A stretch of DNA of 64,000 nt from an uncultured Bacteroides sp. Its GTDB lineage: Bacteria; Bacteroidota; Bacteroidia; Bacteroidales; Bacteroidaceae. A program made the translations under genes and the position numbers. The stretch spans positions 1-64,000 of the forward strand of contig CAAFTU010000040.1 in assembly GCA_900766005.1 (NCBI GenBank). Direction: 5' to 3'. Below, piece after piece: positions 17,687 to 27,519 of this stretch (its first letter is position 1; each line of letters starts with the position of its first letter). The notes below the pieces were generated by a model that was given only the letters and a program-made list of their open reading frames with translations, was not told the origin of the DNA and did no database searches.

Positions 17687-18781
17687 ATGAAAATAACAAT
17701 TGTTGCAGGGGCTCGCCCCAATTTCATGAAAATTGCTCCCATCACTCGTGCCATTGACCATGCACGGGAGCTTGGTAAAGGTATCTCTTACCGCCTGGTC
17801 TACACAGGCAAGAAAGAAGATACAAGTTTGGATGCTTCTCTCTTTTCGGACTTGGACATGAAAGCACCCGATGTGTATCTTGGAGTGGAAGACACCAACT
17901 TCACCCGGCTGGCAGCCGGAATCATGGTGGCTTTCGACGAAGAACTCACAAAACACCCGGCCAACGTGGTGCTGGTGGTCGACGACCTGACTGCCACCAT
18001 GAGCTGTGCCATCGTGGCCAAAAAGCAAGGAGCCAAAGTGGCTCACCTGGTGGCCGGAACCCGCTCCTTTGATATGAATATGCCCAAAGAAGTGAACCGC
18101 ATGATTACCGACGGCCTGTCCGACTATCTGTTTACAGCCGGCATGGTGGCCAACCGCAATCTGAACCAGACGGGCACAGAAAGCAAGAACGTGTACTATG
18201 TGGGCAACATTCTGATGGACAGCATCCGCTACAGCCGCAACCGCCTGCTCAAGCCTGTGTGGTTCTCGGTGCTGGGCCTGAAAGAAAACAATTATTTGCT
18301 GCTGACAATCAACCGCCACGCCTTGCTGGAGAACAAAGAAAACTTGCGCCGGCTGGTGCAGACTGCCATCGACAAGGCAGACGGACTGCCGATTGTGGCT
18401 CCGCTCCACACGTATGTGAGCGATACCATCAAATCCCTGGGTATCAAGGCCGACAACCTGCACATCCTGCCTCCGCAAAACTACCTGTTCTTCGGTTATC
18501 TCACGGGTAAGGCCAAGGGCATCGTGACCGATTCGGGCAATGTGGCCGAAGAAGCCACCTTCCTCGGCATTCCCTGTATCACGCTCAACACCTATGCCGA
18601 ACATCCTGAGACATGGCGCATGGGAACAAACGAACTGGTGGGCGAAGACCCCGCACGCCTGGGCGAGGCGCTGGAAAGAATGATGAAAGGCGAATGGAAA
18701 CAAGGTGAGGTGCCCGAACGGTGGGATGGCCGCACCGCCGAACGCATCATCCAGATTCTGACAGAGAAAGTGGCCGGCTAA
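17687..18781 (+). CDS. wecB: UDP-N-acetylglucosamine 2-epimerase (non-hydrolysing)
   Basis: About 364 residues, the normal family length. It interconverts UDP-GlcNAc and UDP-ManNAc for surface polysaccharide synthesis. Landmarks are the N-terminal VAGARPNFMKIAP, LVAGTRSFD, and the C-terminal TDSGNVAEEATFLGIP and TYAEHPE. Two Rossmann-like domains are expected. It stands alone, outside any polysaccharide cluster in this window. Start chosen at 17687; a start at 17672 would add MKESI only. Confidence 0.93.
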   Translation: MKITIVAGARPNFMKIAPITRAIDHARELGKGISYRLVYTGKKEDTSLDASLFSDLDMKAPDVYLGVEDTNFTRLAAGIMVAFDEELTKHPANVVLVVDDLTATMSCAIVAKKQGAKVAHLVAGTRSFDMNMPKEVNRMITDGLSDYLFTAGMVANRNLNQTGTESKNVYYVGNILMDSIRYSRNRLLKPVWFSVLGLKENNYLLLTINRHALLENKENLRRLVQTAIDKADGLPIVAPLHTYVSDTIKSLGIKADNLHILPPQNYLFFGYLTGKAKGIVTDSGNVAEEATFLGIPCITLNTYAEHPETWRMGTNELVGEDPARLGEALERMMKGEWKQGEVPERWDGRTAERIIQILTEKVAG

Positions 18782-18915
18782 CAGGCACGTCTGTGAGGCG
18801 CAGCCGGCGGAAAGAAGAAAGACAAAAAGGAAAAGGCTGGCAGCAGCCACCGGACGGAAAGCATCCGGAGACGGCGGACTTCCAGCTGGAATAGACTGAC
18901 TGACAAAGCATTGTC

Positions 18916-18963
18916 CACTTTGCCCCGTGTCTTTTTACGGCACGGGACAAAGTGTTTTTTATT
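18916..18963 (+). terminator. Terminator downstream of wecB
   Basis: A long stem (CACTTTGCCCCGTG against CACGGGACAAAGTG, one mismatch) is followed by TTTTTT. It lies about 140 bases after the wecB stop. Confidence 0.8.
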
Positions 18964-19037
18964 CTATCAACCCTATAATGACCTCTCAAGAATAAGTTAA
19001 AATAATCAGATATTCTCGATAGTTAAGAGTTATTTAC

Positions 19038-19045
19038 TAACTTTG
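19038..19045 (+). promoter_or_regulatory. -7 box for the DUF5686 gene
   Basis: TAACTTTG, a TAnnTTTG match, 18 bases before the ATG at 19064. Confidence 0.45.
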
Positions 19046-19063
19046 CGCTATACTATAATTATT

Positions 19064-21640
19064 ATGAGATTACGATACAACAAAATATTGACACTGCTCT
19101 TATTCATTTTGGCAGCTACCCGTGTTTATTCGCAACAAATTAAAGGGGTTGTGACCGACTCTATCACCAAAGAACCGCTAATGTATATCTCCATCTACTA
19201 TGAGGAAAAGAGGGATATGGGTACGGTGACCGACATCAACGGCGAATACCGCCTGGAAACACGCAGAAACGGAGGCACCCTGGTGTTCTCCGCCATCGGA
19301 TACCACAGCAAGACGGTGAAGGTGAGCAACGGCAACCAGACACTCAACGTGCAGCTGGCACCCGACAATGTGCTGCTCAGCGAAGTGGTGGTGAAGCCGA
19401 AGAAAGAGAAGTATTCGCGAAAGAACAACCCGGCTGTGGAGTTTATGAAGAAGGTAATTGCCCATAAAAAGGCGCAGGTGCTGGAAGAAAACGAGTTCTA
19501 CCAGTATGACAAGTATGAGAAGATGAAAATGTCTATCAACGACCTGACGCCGGAAAAACTGGAAAAGGGCATCTATAAGAAGTATTCGTTCCTCAAAGAC
19601 CAGGTGGAGGTGTCGGAAAAGACACAGAAACTGATTCTTCCGATTTCGGTGCAGGAAACGGCTTCGCAGACCATCTTCCGCAAAGATCCGGAGAGCAAAA
19701 AGACCATTATCAAGGGATTGAATTCGAGCGGTGTGGATGAATTTTTCTCCACCGGCGACATGCTGGGCACAGTGCTGAAGGATGTTTTTGCTGAAATCAA
19801 CATTTACGATGATGAAATCCGCCTGCTGCAGCAGCGGTTTGTCAGCCCCATCGGTCAGAATGCCATCTCGTTCTACAAGTTCTACCTGATGGATACGCTG
19901 ATGGTGGACAAGCGCGAATGTGTGCATCTCACGTTTGTGCCGCAAAACTCGCAGGACTTCGGCTTTACGGGACACCTGTATGTGCTGAAGGACTCTACGT
20001 ATGCCGTTCAGAAGTGTACGATGAACCTGCCGAAGAAGACGGGGGTGAACTTTGTGAACCGCATGGACATCGTGCAGCAGTATGTGCAGCTGCCCAACGG
20101 CAACTGGGTGCTGGCGGATGATGACATGACGGTGGACCTCTCGTGGAGTTCGAACAAGACATCGGGCGGACTGCAGGTGGAACGTACCACGAAATACAGC
20201 AATTATAAGTTTGACCCTATCGAACAGCGGCTCTTCCGCCTGAAAGGAAGTGTGATCAAGGAGGCAGATATGCTGGCCAAGAGCGATGAGTACTGGGCAG
20301 GCGTACGCCAGGTGCCGCTCACAAAGAAAGAGAGCACTATGGATTTGTTTGTCAACCGGTTGTCGCAGATTCCGGGCTTCAAATATATCATTTTCGGTGC
20401 GAAGGCACTGATCGAGAACTTTGTGGAAACGGGCAACAAGGAGCATCCAAGCAAAATTGACATCGGCCCTATCAACACCATGATATCGAGCAACTATGTG
20501 GACGGAACCCGCTTCCGACTCAGTGCGATGTCTACGGCCAACCTCCACAAGCACTGGTTCTTCAGCGGATACGGGGCGTATGGTTTGAAGGACCACCGCT
20601 GGAAGTACAAAGGAAATGTGACTTATTCTTTCAACAAGCGCGATTATGTGGTGTGGGAATTCCCGAAGCATTATATCTCGGCCACCTACAGCTATGATGT
20701 GATGTCGCCCATGGATAAGTTCCTGTTTACCGACAAGGATAATATGTTCTTAGCGGTGAAGACAACTACCGTGGACCAGATGTCGTATATCCGCGATGCT
20801 TCCATTGACTATGAACTGGAAACGCTCAACGGGTTTGGCGTGAAAGCTATGCTCCGCCACCGCAATGATGAACCGGCAGGCAAGCTGGAGTATCTCCGCA
20901 ACGATGCCCAGCAGACCCGGGTGAAGGATATCACCACGACGGAGGCCAGCCTCACGCTGCGCTATGCACCGGGTGAATCGTTTGTCAACTCCAAGCAGCG
21001 CCGCATCCCGGTGTCGCTGGATGCTCCGATCTTTACCCTGACCCATACCATGGGTATCAAGGGCGTGCTGGGAAGCGACTACAGCTTCAACCGCACGGAA
21101 GCCAGTGTATGGAAACGTATCTGGCTGCCTTCGTCGTGGGGAAAGGTGGACTGCAGCCTCAAGGCAGGTGCCGAATGGAACACGGTTCCTTTCCCGCTGC
21201 TGATTCTGCCGGAAGCCAACTTGTCGTATATCACCCAGCGCGAGACGTTCAACCTCATCAACAACATGGAGTTCCTGAACGACCGCTTTGCTTCGATTTC
21301 TTTGTCGTATGACATGAACGGAAAGCTATTCAACCGCATTCCGCTCATCAAGAATCTGAAGTGGAGAGAGATGTTCCGCGTGCGCGCCCTTTGGGGAACA
21401 CTGACCGACAAGAACAACCCGTTCAAGAGCAGCAATCCCGACTTATTCCGCTTCCCCACTCGCGACGGTAAATTTACCAGCTTCGTGATGGATCCGAAGA
21501 TACCTTATGTGGAAGCCAGCGTGGGAATCTACAACATCTTCAAGCTGCTTCACGTGGAATATGTACATCGTTTCACTTACCGTGACAATCCGGGTATCAA
21601 CAAAAACGGTATCCGCTTCATGGTGTTAATGGTATTCTGA
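19064..21640 (+). CDS. DUF5686-like outer-membrane protein with carboxypeptidase-regulatory-like domain
   Basis: About 858 residues. A signal peptide (LTLLLFILAATRVYSQ) leads into a CarboxypepD_reg-like beta-sandwich (about residues 24-105, KGVVTDSITKEPLMYISIYY). A long region with many amphipathic beta strands follows, ending in FMVLMVF, whose final aromatic suggests an outer-membrane barrel. This matches the DUF5686 architecture of Bacteroidetes. It lacks a TonB plug, so it is not SusC. Role unknown. The rarA start follows after 2 bases. Confidence 0.85.
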   Translation: MRLRYNKILTLLLFILAATRVYSQQIKGVVTDSITKEPLMYISIYYEEKRDMGTVTDINGEYRLETRRNGGTLVFSAIGYHSKTVKVSNGNQTLNVQLAPDNVLLSEVVVKPKKEKYSRKNNPAVEFMKKVIAHKKAQVLEENEFYQYDKYEKMKMSINDLTPEKLEKGIYKKYSFLKDQVEVSEKTQKLILPISVQETASQTIFRKDPESKKTIIKGLNSSGVDEFFSTGDMLGTVLKDVFAEINIYDDEIRLLQQRFVSPIGQNAISFYKFYLMDTLMVDKRECVHLTFVPQNSQDFGFTGHLYVLKDSTYAVQKCTMNLPKKTGVNFVNRMDIVQQYVQLPNGNWVLADDDMTVDLSWSSNKTSGGLQVERTTKYSNYKFDPIEQRLFRLKGSVIKEADMLAKSDEYWAGVRQVPLTKKESTMDLFVNRLSQIPGFKYIIFGAKALIENFVETGNKEHPSKIDIGPINTMISSNYVDGTRFRLSAMSTANLHKHWFFSGYGAYGLKDHRWKYKGNVTYSFNKRDYVVWEFPKHYISATYSYDVMSPMDKFLFTDKDNMFLAVKTTTVDQMSYIRDASIDYELETLNGFGVKAMLRHRNDEPAGKLEYLRNDAQQTRVKDITTTEASLTLRYAPGESFVNSKQRRIPVSLDAPIFTLTHTMGIKGVLGSDYSFNRTEASVWKRIWLPSSWGKVDCSLKAGAEWNTVPFPLLILPEANLSYITQRETFNLINNMEFLNDRFASISLSYDMNGKLFNRIPLIKNLKWREMFRVRALWGTLTDKNNPFKSSNPDLFRFPTRDGKFTSFVMDPKIPYVEASVGIYNIFKLLHVEYVHRFTYRDNPGINKNGIRFMVLMVF

Positions 21641-21642
21641 TT

Positions 21643-22914
21643 ATGCAACCTTTAGCCGAACGACTCAGACCTAAGACATTAGACGAATATATCGGACAGA
21701 AACACCTCGTGGGACCGGGGGCTGTCTTGCGCAAGATGATTGATGCCGGACGCATCTCCTCGTTCATCCTCTGGGGACCACCGGGCGTGGGTAAGACTAC
21801 GCTGGCACAGATCATTGCCAACAAGCTGGAAACGCCTTTCTACACACTCAGTGCGGTTACTTCGGGTGTGAAGGATGTGCGCGAAGTCATCGAACGTGCC
21901 AAGAGCAACCGCTTCTTCTCGCAAGCCAGCCCGATTCTGTTTATCGATGAAATCCACCGGTTCAGCAAATCGCAGCAGGATTCGCTCCTGGGAGCGGTGG
22001 AGACCGGTACGGTAACGCTCATCGGGGCTACGACAGAGAATCCTTCGTTTGAAGTGATTCGCCCGCTCCTCTCCCGCTGCCAGCTGTATGTGCTCAAATC
22101 GCTGGAGAAGGACGACTTGCTGGAACTGCTCCACCGGGCCTTGTCTACCGACCTGCTGCTGAAGGAGCGGTCTATCGAGCTGAAGGAAACTTCGGCTATG
22201 CTGCGCTACTCGGGCGGGGATGCCCGCAAGTTGCTCAATATCCTGGAGCTCGTGGTGCAGTCGGAAACGGAAGAGAAGGTGGTCATCACCGATGAAATGG
22301 TGGTGGAACGGCTGCAGCAGAATCCGCTGGCTTATGATAAAGAAGGTGAGATGCACTACGACATTATCTCGGCCTTCATCAAGTCCATCCGCGGAAGCGA
22401 TCCCGACGCTGCCATCTACTGGCTGGCCCGTATGGTGGAAGGAGGCGAAGACCCTGCTTTCATTGCCCGGCGACTGGTCATCTCGGCTGCCGAAGATATC
22501 GGTCTGGCCAACCCGAACGCACTGCTGCTGGCCAATGCATGTTTTGACACGATTATGAAGATAGGATGGCCCGAAGGACGCATCCCGCTGGCAGAAACAA
22601 CGATTTATCTGGCTACCAGTCCCAAGAGTAATTCGGCCTATCAGGCCATCAACGATGCTTTGGAGCTGGTGCGCGCTACGGGCAACTTGCCGGTGCCGCT
22701 GCATCTGCGCAATGCACCCACCAAGCTTATGAAGCAGCTGGGCTACGGTCAGGATTACAAATATGCCCATCACTACGAAGGCAACTTTGTGAAGCAGCAG
22801 TTTCTGCCGGATGAGCTGAAGGACAAGCGGATATGGGAGCCGCAGAACAATGCGGCAGAACAGCGCCATGCCGAACGCATGATGCAGCTCTGGGGAGATA
22901 AGTATAAAAAATAA
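21643..22914 (+). CDS. rarA: Replication-associated recombination protein A (AAA+ ATPase)
   Basis: 423 residues, full length for RarA/MgsA. It acts at stalled replication forks. The Walker A WGPPGVGKTTL lies near residue 45, Walker B ILFIDEIHRF near residue 103, and the sensor segment LIGATTENPSFE follows. The C-terminal oligomerisation domain ends in YAHHYEGNFVKQQFLP. It is 2 bases after the preceding gene, so co-transcription is likely although the functions differ. Confidence 0.96.
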   Translation: MQPLAERLRPKTLDEYIGQKHLVGPGAVLRKMIDAGRISSFILWGPPGVGKTTLAQIIANKLETPFYTLSAVTSGVKDVREVIERAKSNRFFSQASPILFIDEIHRFSKSQQDSLLGAVETGTVTLIGATTENPSFEVIRPLLSRCQLYVLKSLEKDDLLELLHRALSTDLLLKERSIELKETSAMLRYSGGDARKLLNILELVVQSETEEKVVITDEMVVERLQQNPLAYDKEGEMHYDIISAFIKSIRGSDPDAAIYWLARMVEGGEDPAFIARRLVISAAEDIGLANPNALLLANACFDTIMKIGWPEGRIPLAETTIYLATSPKSNSAYQAINDALELVRATGNLPVPLHLRNAPTKLMKQLGYGQDYKYAHHYEGNFVKQQFLPDELKDKRIWEPQNNAAEQRHAERMMQLWGDKYKK

Positions 22915-22997
22915 CCGTCCCCGCGCTGGCAGAAGGAAGCCGCAACGGAGACTGCTGCTGCCAAACGGGAATGTATAACCTATAATATCGAATTAAA

Positions 22998-23954
22998 ATG
23001 AAAATAGTAGTATTAGACGGCTTTGCCGCTAACCCAGGCGACCTTTCCTGGGAGGGTATGAAAGCGCTCGGAGAATGTACGATATATGACCGCACGGCTC
23101 CCGAAGAAGTAGTAGAACGTGCAGCAGGAGCAGAGGTGCTGCTCACCAACAAGGTAATCATCAGTGCCGACCATCTGGCTGCGCTTCCCGAACTGAAATA
23201 CATCGGGGTGCTGGCTACTGGATACAACGTGGTGGATACAGCTGCTGCCAAAGAACGCGGCATCATCGTAACAAACATTCCGGCCTACAGCACCGCATCG
23301 GTTTCGCAAATCGTGTTTGCCCACATCCTGAATATCTGCCAGCAGGTGCAGCATCATTCGCAAGAGGTGCACAAGGGACGCTGGGTGAACAGCCAGGATT
23401 TCTGCTTCTGGGACACACCGCTAATGGAGTTGAGAGGCAAACGCATCGGTCTGGTGGGACTGGGACATACAGGCTACAACACAGCACGCATTGCCATCGG
23501 CTTCGGTATGCAGGTGTGTGCCTACACTTCCAAATCACATTTCCAGCTTCCGCCTGAAATCAAGAAAATGGAACTCGACGAGCTGTTCAGCGAATGTGAC
23601 ATCATCAGCCTGCACTGCCCGCTGACTCCGGAAACGAAAGAGATGGTCAATGCCAAACGCTTGGCACTGATGAAGCCGACGGCTATCTTGATCAATACCG
23701 GACGCGGACCGCTAATCAACGAACAGGACTTGGCAGATGCGCTGAACAACGGTCAGATTTATGCAGCCGGTGTGGATGTGCTTTCTTGCGAACCTCCCCG
23801 CGCCGACAACCCGCTGCTGACTGCGAAGAATTGCTATATCACTCCGCACATTGCCTGGGCTACTGCCGAAGCGCGCGAGCGTCTGATGCATATCGCCATC
23901 AACAACCTGCAGGCTTTCATCAACGGCAAACCGGAAAATGTAGTCAACAAGTAA
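22998..23954 (+). CDS. D-2-hydroxyacid dehydrogenase (hydroxypyruvate/glycerate type)
   Basis: 318 residues. It is an NAD(P)-dependent 2-hydroxyacid dehydrogenase with the Rossmann motif VGLGHTGYNTA. The catalytic Arg is in INTGRGPLINE and the His in ITPHIAWAT. It reduces a 2-keto acid such as hydroxypyruvate to the D-hydroxy acid. The exact substrate cannot be read from sequence; glycerate dehydrogenase (HprA-like) is the closest impression. A terminator follows at 24016. Confidence 0.9.
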   Translation: MKIVVLDGFAANPGDLSWEGMKALGECTIYDRTAPEEVVERAAGAEVLLTNKVIISADHLAALPELKYIGVLATGYNVVDTAAAKERGIIVTNIPAYSTASVSQIVFAHILNICQQVQHHSQEVHKGRWVNSQDFCFWDTPLMELRGKRIGLVGLGHTGYNTARIAIGFGMQVCAYTSKSHFQLPPEIKKMELDELFSECDIISLHCPLTPETKEMVNAKRLALMKPTAILINTGRGPLINEQDLADALNNGQIYAAGVDVLSCEPPRADNPLLTAKNCYITPHIAWATAEARERLMHIAINNLQAFINGKPENVVNK

Positions 23955-24015
23955 GCCTCACTGCATTGTCATACAAATGAACAACGGGCACCGTGTTGCC
24001 CCGACAAAATAGAAA

Positions 24016-24055
24016 TTACCCCTGCCACAGATTGCTGCGACAGGGGTATTTTTTT
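24016..24055 (+). terminator. Terminator downstream of the hydroxyacid dehydrogenase gene
   Basis: Inverted repeat TACCCCTG...CAGGGGTA with further inner pairing, followed by a run of T on the plus strand. It closely resembles the hairpin at 132-176. It separates convergent genes and may work in both directions. Confidence 0.75.
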
Positions 24056-24071
24056 GAAACATAATAGTAAA

Positions 24072-25214
24072 TCAATAGGAATGACCTTCGCGCTCTACTT
24101 CTTCTTTGGTAATCTTGCGCACATCGATACGCTGCCATGCATAGAAAATATAAGCTACAACAAATGGCACTAATACTGAAACATAGGCCATCGTTTCAAG
24201 GGTAAACTCACTCGAACAGCTGTTGGCTATCGTCAATGAACTTTGCAGATCGGCAAGCGAAGGATAGTAGGCGGTGTGGTTGAGTCCTGCTACAAGGAGC
24301 AGAGAAAAGACGGTCAGTACCGTTCCCAGACCGGCATACCAGATGCCTTTGTCGAAAGACGCTTTCAAGACGGTCTTACCAATGCCGAAGAGCACCAGCA
24401 CCACACCCAAAAGAAACAGCACAAGCACTACAGGCATATCCACGAAATTAATCAGATACTTGTAGGGCTGCATATAGATTTCCTGCGTATCCGGATTCAC
24501 GGCAAAGCCTTCGGAAAGCAGCGTACGAATCAGGAACGAAAGGAAGAAAAGCAAAAACAGCACGGCATTGTTGCGCACAGCACGGCGGGCTTTGGCCACC
24601 AGATCGTCATCAGCAATGTTGTTGATGAAATAAAGCGCCCCCAACACACGGGCCAAGAAAAACACAGCCAACCCCAGGATGACATTCCACACATTGGTCA
24701 GCGCGTCCAGTCCGTGCCATCCGTTACCCCAGCTGCTGATGACAGGCATCAGCGTATCTGTCAGATTGGCCTTGTTGATATAGAAATCAGATCCGGTAAA
24801 GAAAGTAGCTACGGCTCCGCCCAGCAGCAAGGGACCCACTACCCCATTCAGCACCAGAAAACCCTGGTAGGTCTTCTTGCCCAACAGGTTGCCCGCCTTG
24901 CTCTGAAACTCATAGCTCACAGCCTGCAGAACGAAACTGAAGAGGATAATCATCCACAGCCAGTAGGCTCCGCCGAAACTGGTACTGTAGAACAAAGGAA
25001 ACGAAGCAAAGAAAGCGCCACCGAATGTAACCAGTGTAGTGAAAGTGAACTCCCACTTCCGGCCCGTAGAATTCACCATCAGCTGACGATGCTCTTCCGA
25101 CTTGCCGATGCAAAACAACAGAGAATTTCCTCCTTGCACAAACAAAAGAAACACAAGGATAGCCCCCAACAAGGATACGATGATCCACCAATATTGTTGC
25201 AGATATATATACAT
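24072..25214 (-). CDS. cydB: Cytochrome bd ubiquinol oxidase subunit II
   Basis: 380 residues with about eight to nine membrane helices. It pairs with CydA in the high-affinity quinol oxidase that lets anaerobic Bacteroides consume traces of oxygen. The N-terminal helix (WWIIVSLLGAILVFLLFVQGG) and the late LVPFVVAYIFYAWQRIDVRK segment fit the Bacteroidetes CydB form. It lies about 100 bases after cydA in the same operon. Confidence 0.95.
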   Translation of the reverse strand: MYIYLQQYWWIIVSLLGAILVFLLFVQGGNSLLFCIGKSEEHRQLMVNSTGRKWEFTFTTLVTFGGAFFASFPLFYSTSFGGAYWLWMIILFSFVLQAVSYEFQSKAGNLLGKKTYQGFLVLNGVVGPLLLGGAVATFFTGSDFYINKANLTDTLMPVISSWGNGWHGLDALTNVWNVILGLAVFFLARVLGALYFINNIADDDLVAKARRAVRNNAVLFLLFFLSFLIRTLLSEGFAVNPDTQEIYMQPYKYLINFVDMPVVLVLFLLGVVLVLFGIGKTVLKASFDKGIWYAGLGTVLTVFSLLLVAGLNHTAYYPSLADLQSSLTIANSCSSEFTLETMAYVSVLVPFVVAYIFYAWQRIDVRKITKEEVEREGHSY

Positions 25215-25318
25215 AAAAATTTAAATTAGCAATTAATAAGTTAGACTATCATTCATTTTTTCAATCAATCATTCAAACAATTTGTCATTTTCATGATTGA
25301 TGAATCAAATTAGCGGTT

Positions 25319-26869
25319 TTACTCAAAATCAGGACCTTTACGGATCGACTTCAACATGATACCCGTCCCGGCAATGAGCATCACCGTAAACAGACAAAGG
25401 AAAATAAAGAAAGTAGTCTGCACCGAACCGGTATCCAGGTTGGAGATAGCAGCCGTAGTCGGCAACATATCCTGGATAGCCCAAGGCTGACGGCCACATT
25501 CAGCTACAATCCATCCGGCCTGTCCGGCAATGTATCCCAATGGAATGGTGAGCAAAGCCAGCCAATGCATCCAGCGAATCTCAGCCAATTTCTGCTTGTA
25601 AGCCAGAAACAGAACAACGATGAAGAACAAAATAAAATAACCGCCAAGCATAACCATCACACGGAAAGCATAGAAGTTCAAGGGCACATTCGGAACCAGC
25701 TCGTTGACATCCTTAATATAACCATATCCAAAATAAGGCATATTCTCCTGCAACACTTTATAGGCCACCGCAGCGTCGGCCTCATTGTCTACGCTCTTGG
25801 CAGCACGATAGGCAGCCAAGGCCTGAATAGCCGTCTTTCCGCGTTCAATCTTCTCGGCCGCTGAAAGAGCCGTCGTGCCATCCTTCAGTTGATAGCCGCC
25901 TTCTATGAGATTACTGATGCCGGGCACATATCCTTCGCGATCACGCTCTGCAAGAATAGACAACATACCCGGAATCTCCATGCGGAACAGGAATGGCTCC
26001 TTTCCGTCATTGTAAGTTTCCTTTTCCGGATTCAGCATACCCACACACACCAGACCGACATCTTTGCCTCCTTCATAAAGACCCTCTACTGCTGCCAGCT
26101 TCATGGGTTGTGTCTGTGCAATGTGATAACCGGAACCATCGCCGGTGAAAGCCGACAACAGAGAAGCCCCCAGACCAAACACGGCAGCTATCTTGATGCT
26201 CGACAACGCAAATTCACGATGACGCTTCTTTAAAAGATACCAACAACTGACACCCACTACGAAGATAGCGCCAAGCACCCAGCCAGACAATACCGTATGG
26301 CAGAATTTGTTGACCGCTACAGGAGAAGTAGCTACAGCCCAAAAATCAACCATCTCATTACGCACTGTATCGGGATTGAACTCCATACCCACCGGATGCT
26401 GCATCCAGGCATTGGCTACCAGAATCCACCAGGCCGATATCGTGGCTCCCAAACCGGTGAGCCAGGTGGAAACCAGATGGAAACGCTTGCTCACTTTCTC
26501 CCAACCGAAAAACATCACGGCAATGAAGGTAGCTTCCATAAAGAATGCCAAAATACCCTCAATGGCCAACGGAGCTCCAAAAATATCGCCTACAAACCAC
26601 GAATAGTTGCTCCAGTTTGTACCAAACTCGAACTCCAGAATCAAGCCGGTAGCCACACCGATAGCAAAATTAATACCGAAGAGTCTCATCCAAAACATAG
26701 CTGTACGCTTCCAAAATTCATTTCCGGTGCGATAATACAGTGTTTCCATGATACCCATCACCACAGCCAGTCCCAATGTGAGCGGCACAAAAATCCAGTG
26801 ATACATTGCTGTCATTGCAAATTGGGCTCTCGACCAATCAATCAGCGAAGTGTCTATACTTTCAATCAT
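25319..26869 (-). CDS. cydA: Cytochrome bd ubiquinol oxidase subunit I
   Basis: 516 residues. CydA binds the haems and oxidises quinol. The first helix carries RAQFAMTAMYHWIFVPLTLG with the N-terminal haem-ligand His, and GRQPWAIQDMLPT near residue 450 is the family signature. It lies between the DUF4492 gene and cydB. Confidence 0.97.
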   Translation of the reverse strand: MIESIDTSLIDWSRAQFAMTAMYHWIFVPLTLGLAVVMGIMETLYYRTGNEFWKRTAMFWMRLFGINFAIGVATGLILEFEFGTNWSNYSWFVGDIFGAPLAIEGILAFFMEATFIAVMFFGWEKVSKRFHLVSTWLTGLGATISAWWILVANAWMQHPVGMEFNPDTVRNEMVDFWAVATSPVAVNKFCHTVLSGWVLGAIFVVGVSCWYLLKKRHREFALSSIKIAAVFGLGASLLSAFTGDGSGYHIAQTQPMKLAAVEGLYEGGKDVGLVCVGMLNPEKETYNDGKEPFLFRMEIPGMLSILAERDREGYVPGISNLIEGGYQLKDGTTALSAAEKIERGKTAIQALAAYRAAKSVDNEADAAVAYKVLQENMPYFGYGYIKDVNELVPNVPLNFYAFRVMVMLGGYFILFFIVVLFLAYKQKLAEIRWMHWLALLTIPLGYIAGQAGWIVAECGRQPWAIQDMLPTTAAISNLDTGSVQTTFFIFLCLFTVMLIAGTGIMLKSIRKGPDFE

Positions 26870-26906
26870 AACAGTGTATAAAATTTAAGAATTAAAAATC
26901 TACAGT

Positions 26907-27128
26907 TTATTCGGCGATAGCCCGATGGATGAGTTCATTTCCCACATACCGGCTCTTGTCTGCGTCGGATGAATGGCTGCCCAAAAAATTGGGGAAAAAG
27001 AACAGCTTGAGAACAACAAACATCACAAATAGTTTCAGAAGAATAATCATCCATAGCGTGCGCCCCAGCGTCATGCTACGAAACCCTTCCAAATAGAAAT
27101 TCCATACGGAGAGAATGGCATTTTTCAT
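26907..27128 (-). CDS. DUF4492 small membrane protein, first gene of the cyd operon
   Basis: 73 residues with one hydrophobic helix (LWMIILLKLFVMFVVLKLFFF) between a basic N-terminus and a polar C-terminus. It matches DUF4492, a family usually found just before cydA in Bacteroidetes and epsilonproteobacteria. An accessory role in the bd oxidase is inferred from this position only. A promoter lies upstream at 27170-27199. Confidence 0.85.
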   Translation of the reverse strand: MKNAILSVWNFYLEGFRSMTLGRTLWMIILLKLFVMFVVLKLFFFPNFLGSHSSDADKSRYVGNELIHRAIAE

Positions 27129-27169
27129 ATAATAATCAAAAATAAAATGTCCTAAATTTGTAATGAATA

Positions 27170-27199
27170 CAAATATACATCAAATATAATAAATACAAA
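27170..27199 (-). promoter_or_regulatory. Promoter of the cyd operon
   Basis: The minus strand has a -7 box TATATTTG (27170-27177) and a -33 TTTG (27196-27199), 18 bases apart, slightly under the usual 19-21. It lies about 40 bases before the DUF4492 start. Confidence 0.55.
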
Positions 27200-27370
27200 G
27201 AAATCCCCGGATTTTGTTACAGTAGTTTTTCATTTTTTCCCAAATCGCCCTGCTGAAGCATCCAGATACAGCCGTTTATGCCTTCTGATACTGACAATGA
27301 CTACATAAATAAGACCTGTCAAATAACTCCTCCAATATATAAAAATGAATTTGTTTTTTTGCAGAAAATA

Positions 27371-27402
27371 TTTGCTCCAAAAATATTTTGTCTATATCTT
27401 TG
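27371..27402 (+). promoter_or_regulatory. Consensus Bacteroidales promoter upstream of the integrase
   Basis: A -33 TTTG (27371-27374) and a -7 TATCTTTG (27395-27402) are separated by 20 bases, the best consensus promoter in this region. It points towards the integrase but a terminator at 27481 intervenes. Confidence 0.7.
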
Positions 27403-27408
27403 CAGTAT

Positions 27409-27519
27409 TGTTAGATAAGGGATTGTGAAATTCCGAACAATAGAATAGTTTAGTTAAGTCTAGTTTAGTTTTTGTGTTAATAGCTCCCTCGTCAGCGGAC
27501 GACTCAGGGAGCTATTTTT
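27409..27519 (+). ncRNA. Candidate small RNA or integrase leader
   Basis: The consensus promoter at 27371-27402 and the strong terminator at 27481-27519 define an expected transcript of about 110 bases without an open frame of note. It could be a free small RNA, or an attenuated leader in front of the integrase that begins about 120 bases beyond. The boundaries are inferred. Confidence 0.45.
27481..27519 (+). terminator. Terminator between the promoter and the integrase
   Basis: A 9-bp perfect stem TAGCTCCCT/AGGGAGCTA encloses a second 4-bp stem (CGTC/GACG) and is followed by TTTTT. Confidence 0.75.

Noticed and set aside
19178..20671. A 497-codon frame on the minus strand inside the DUF5686 gene
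   Set aside because: It is an antisense shadow of a gene with signal peptide, domain and barrel-like end.
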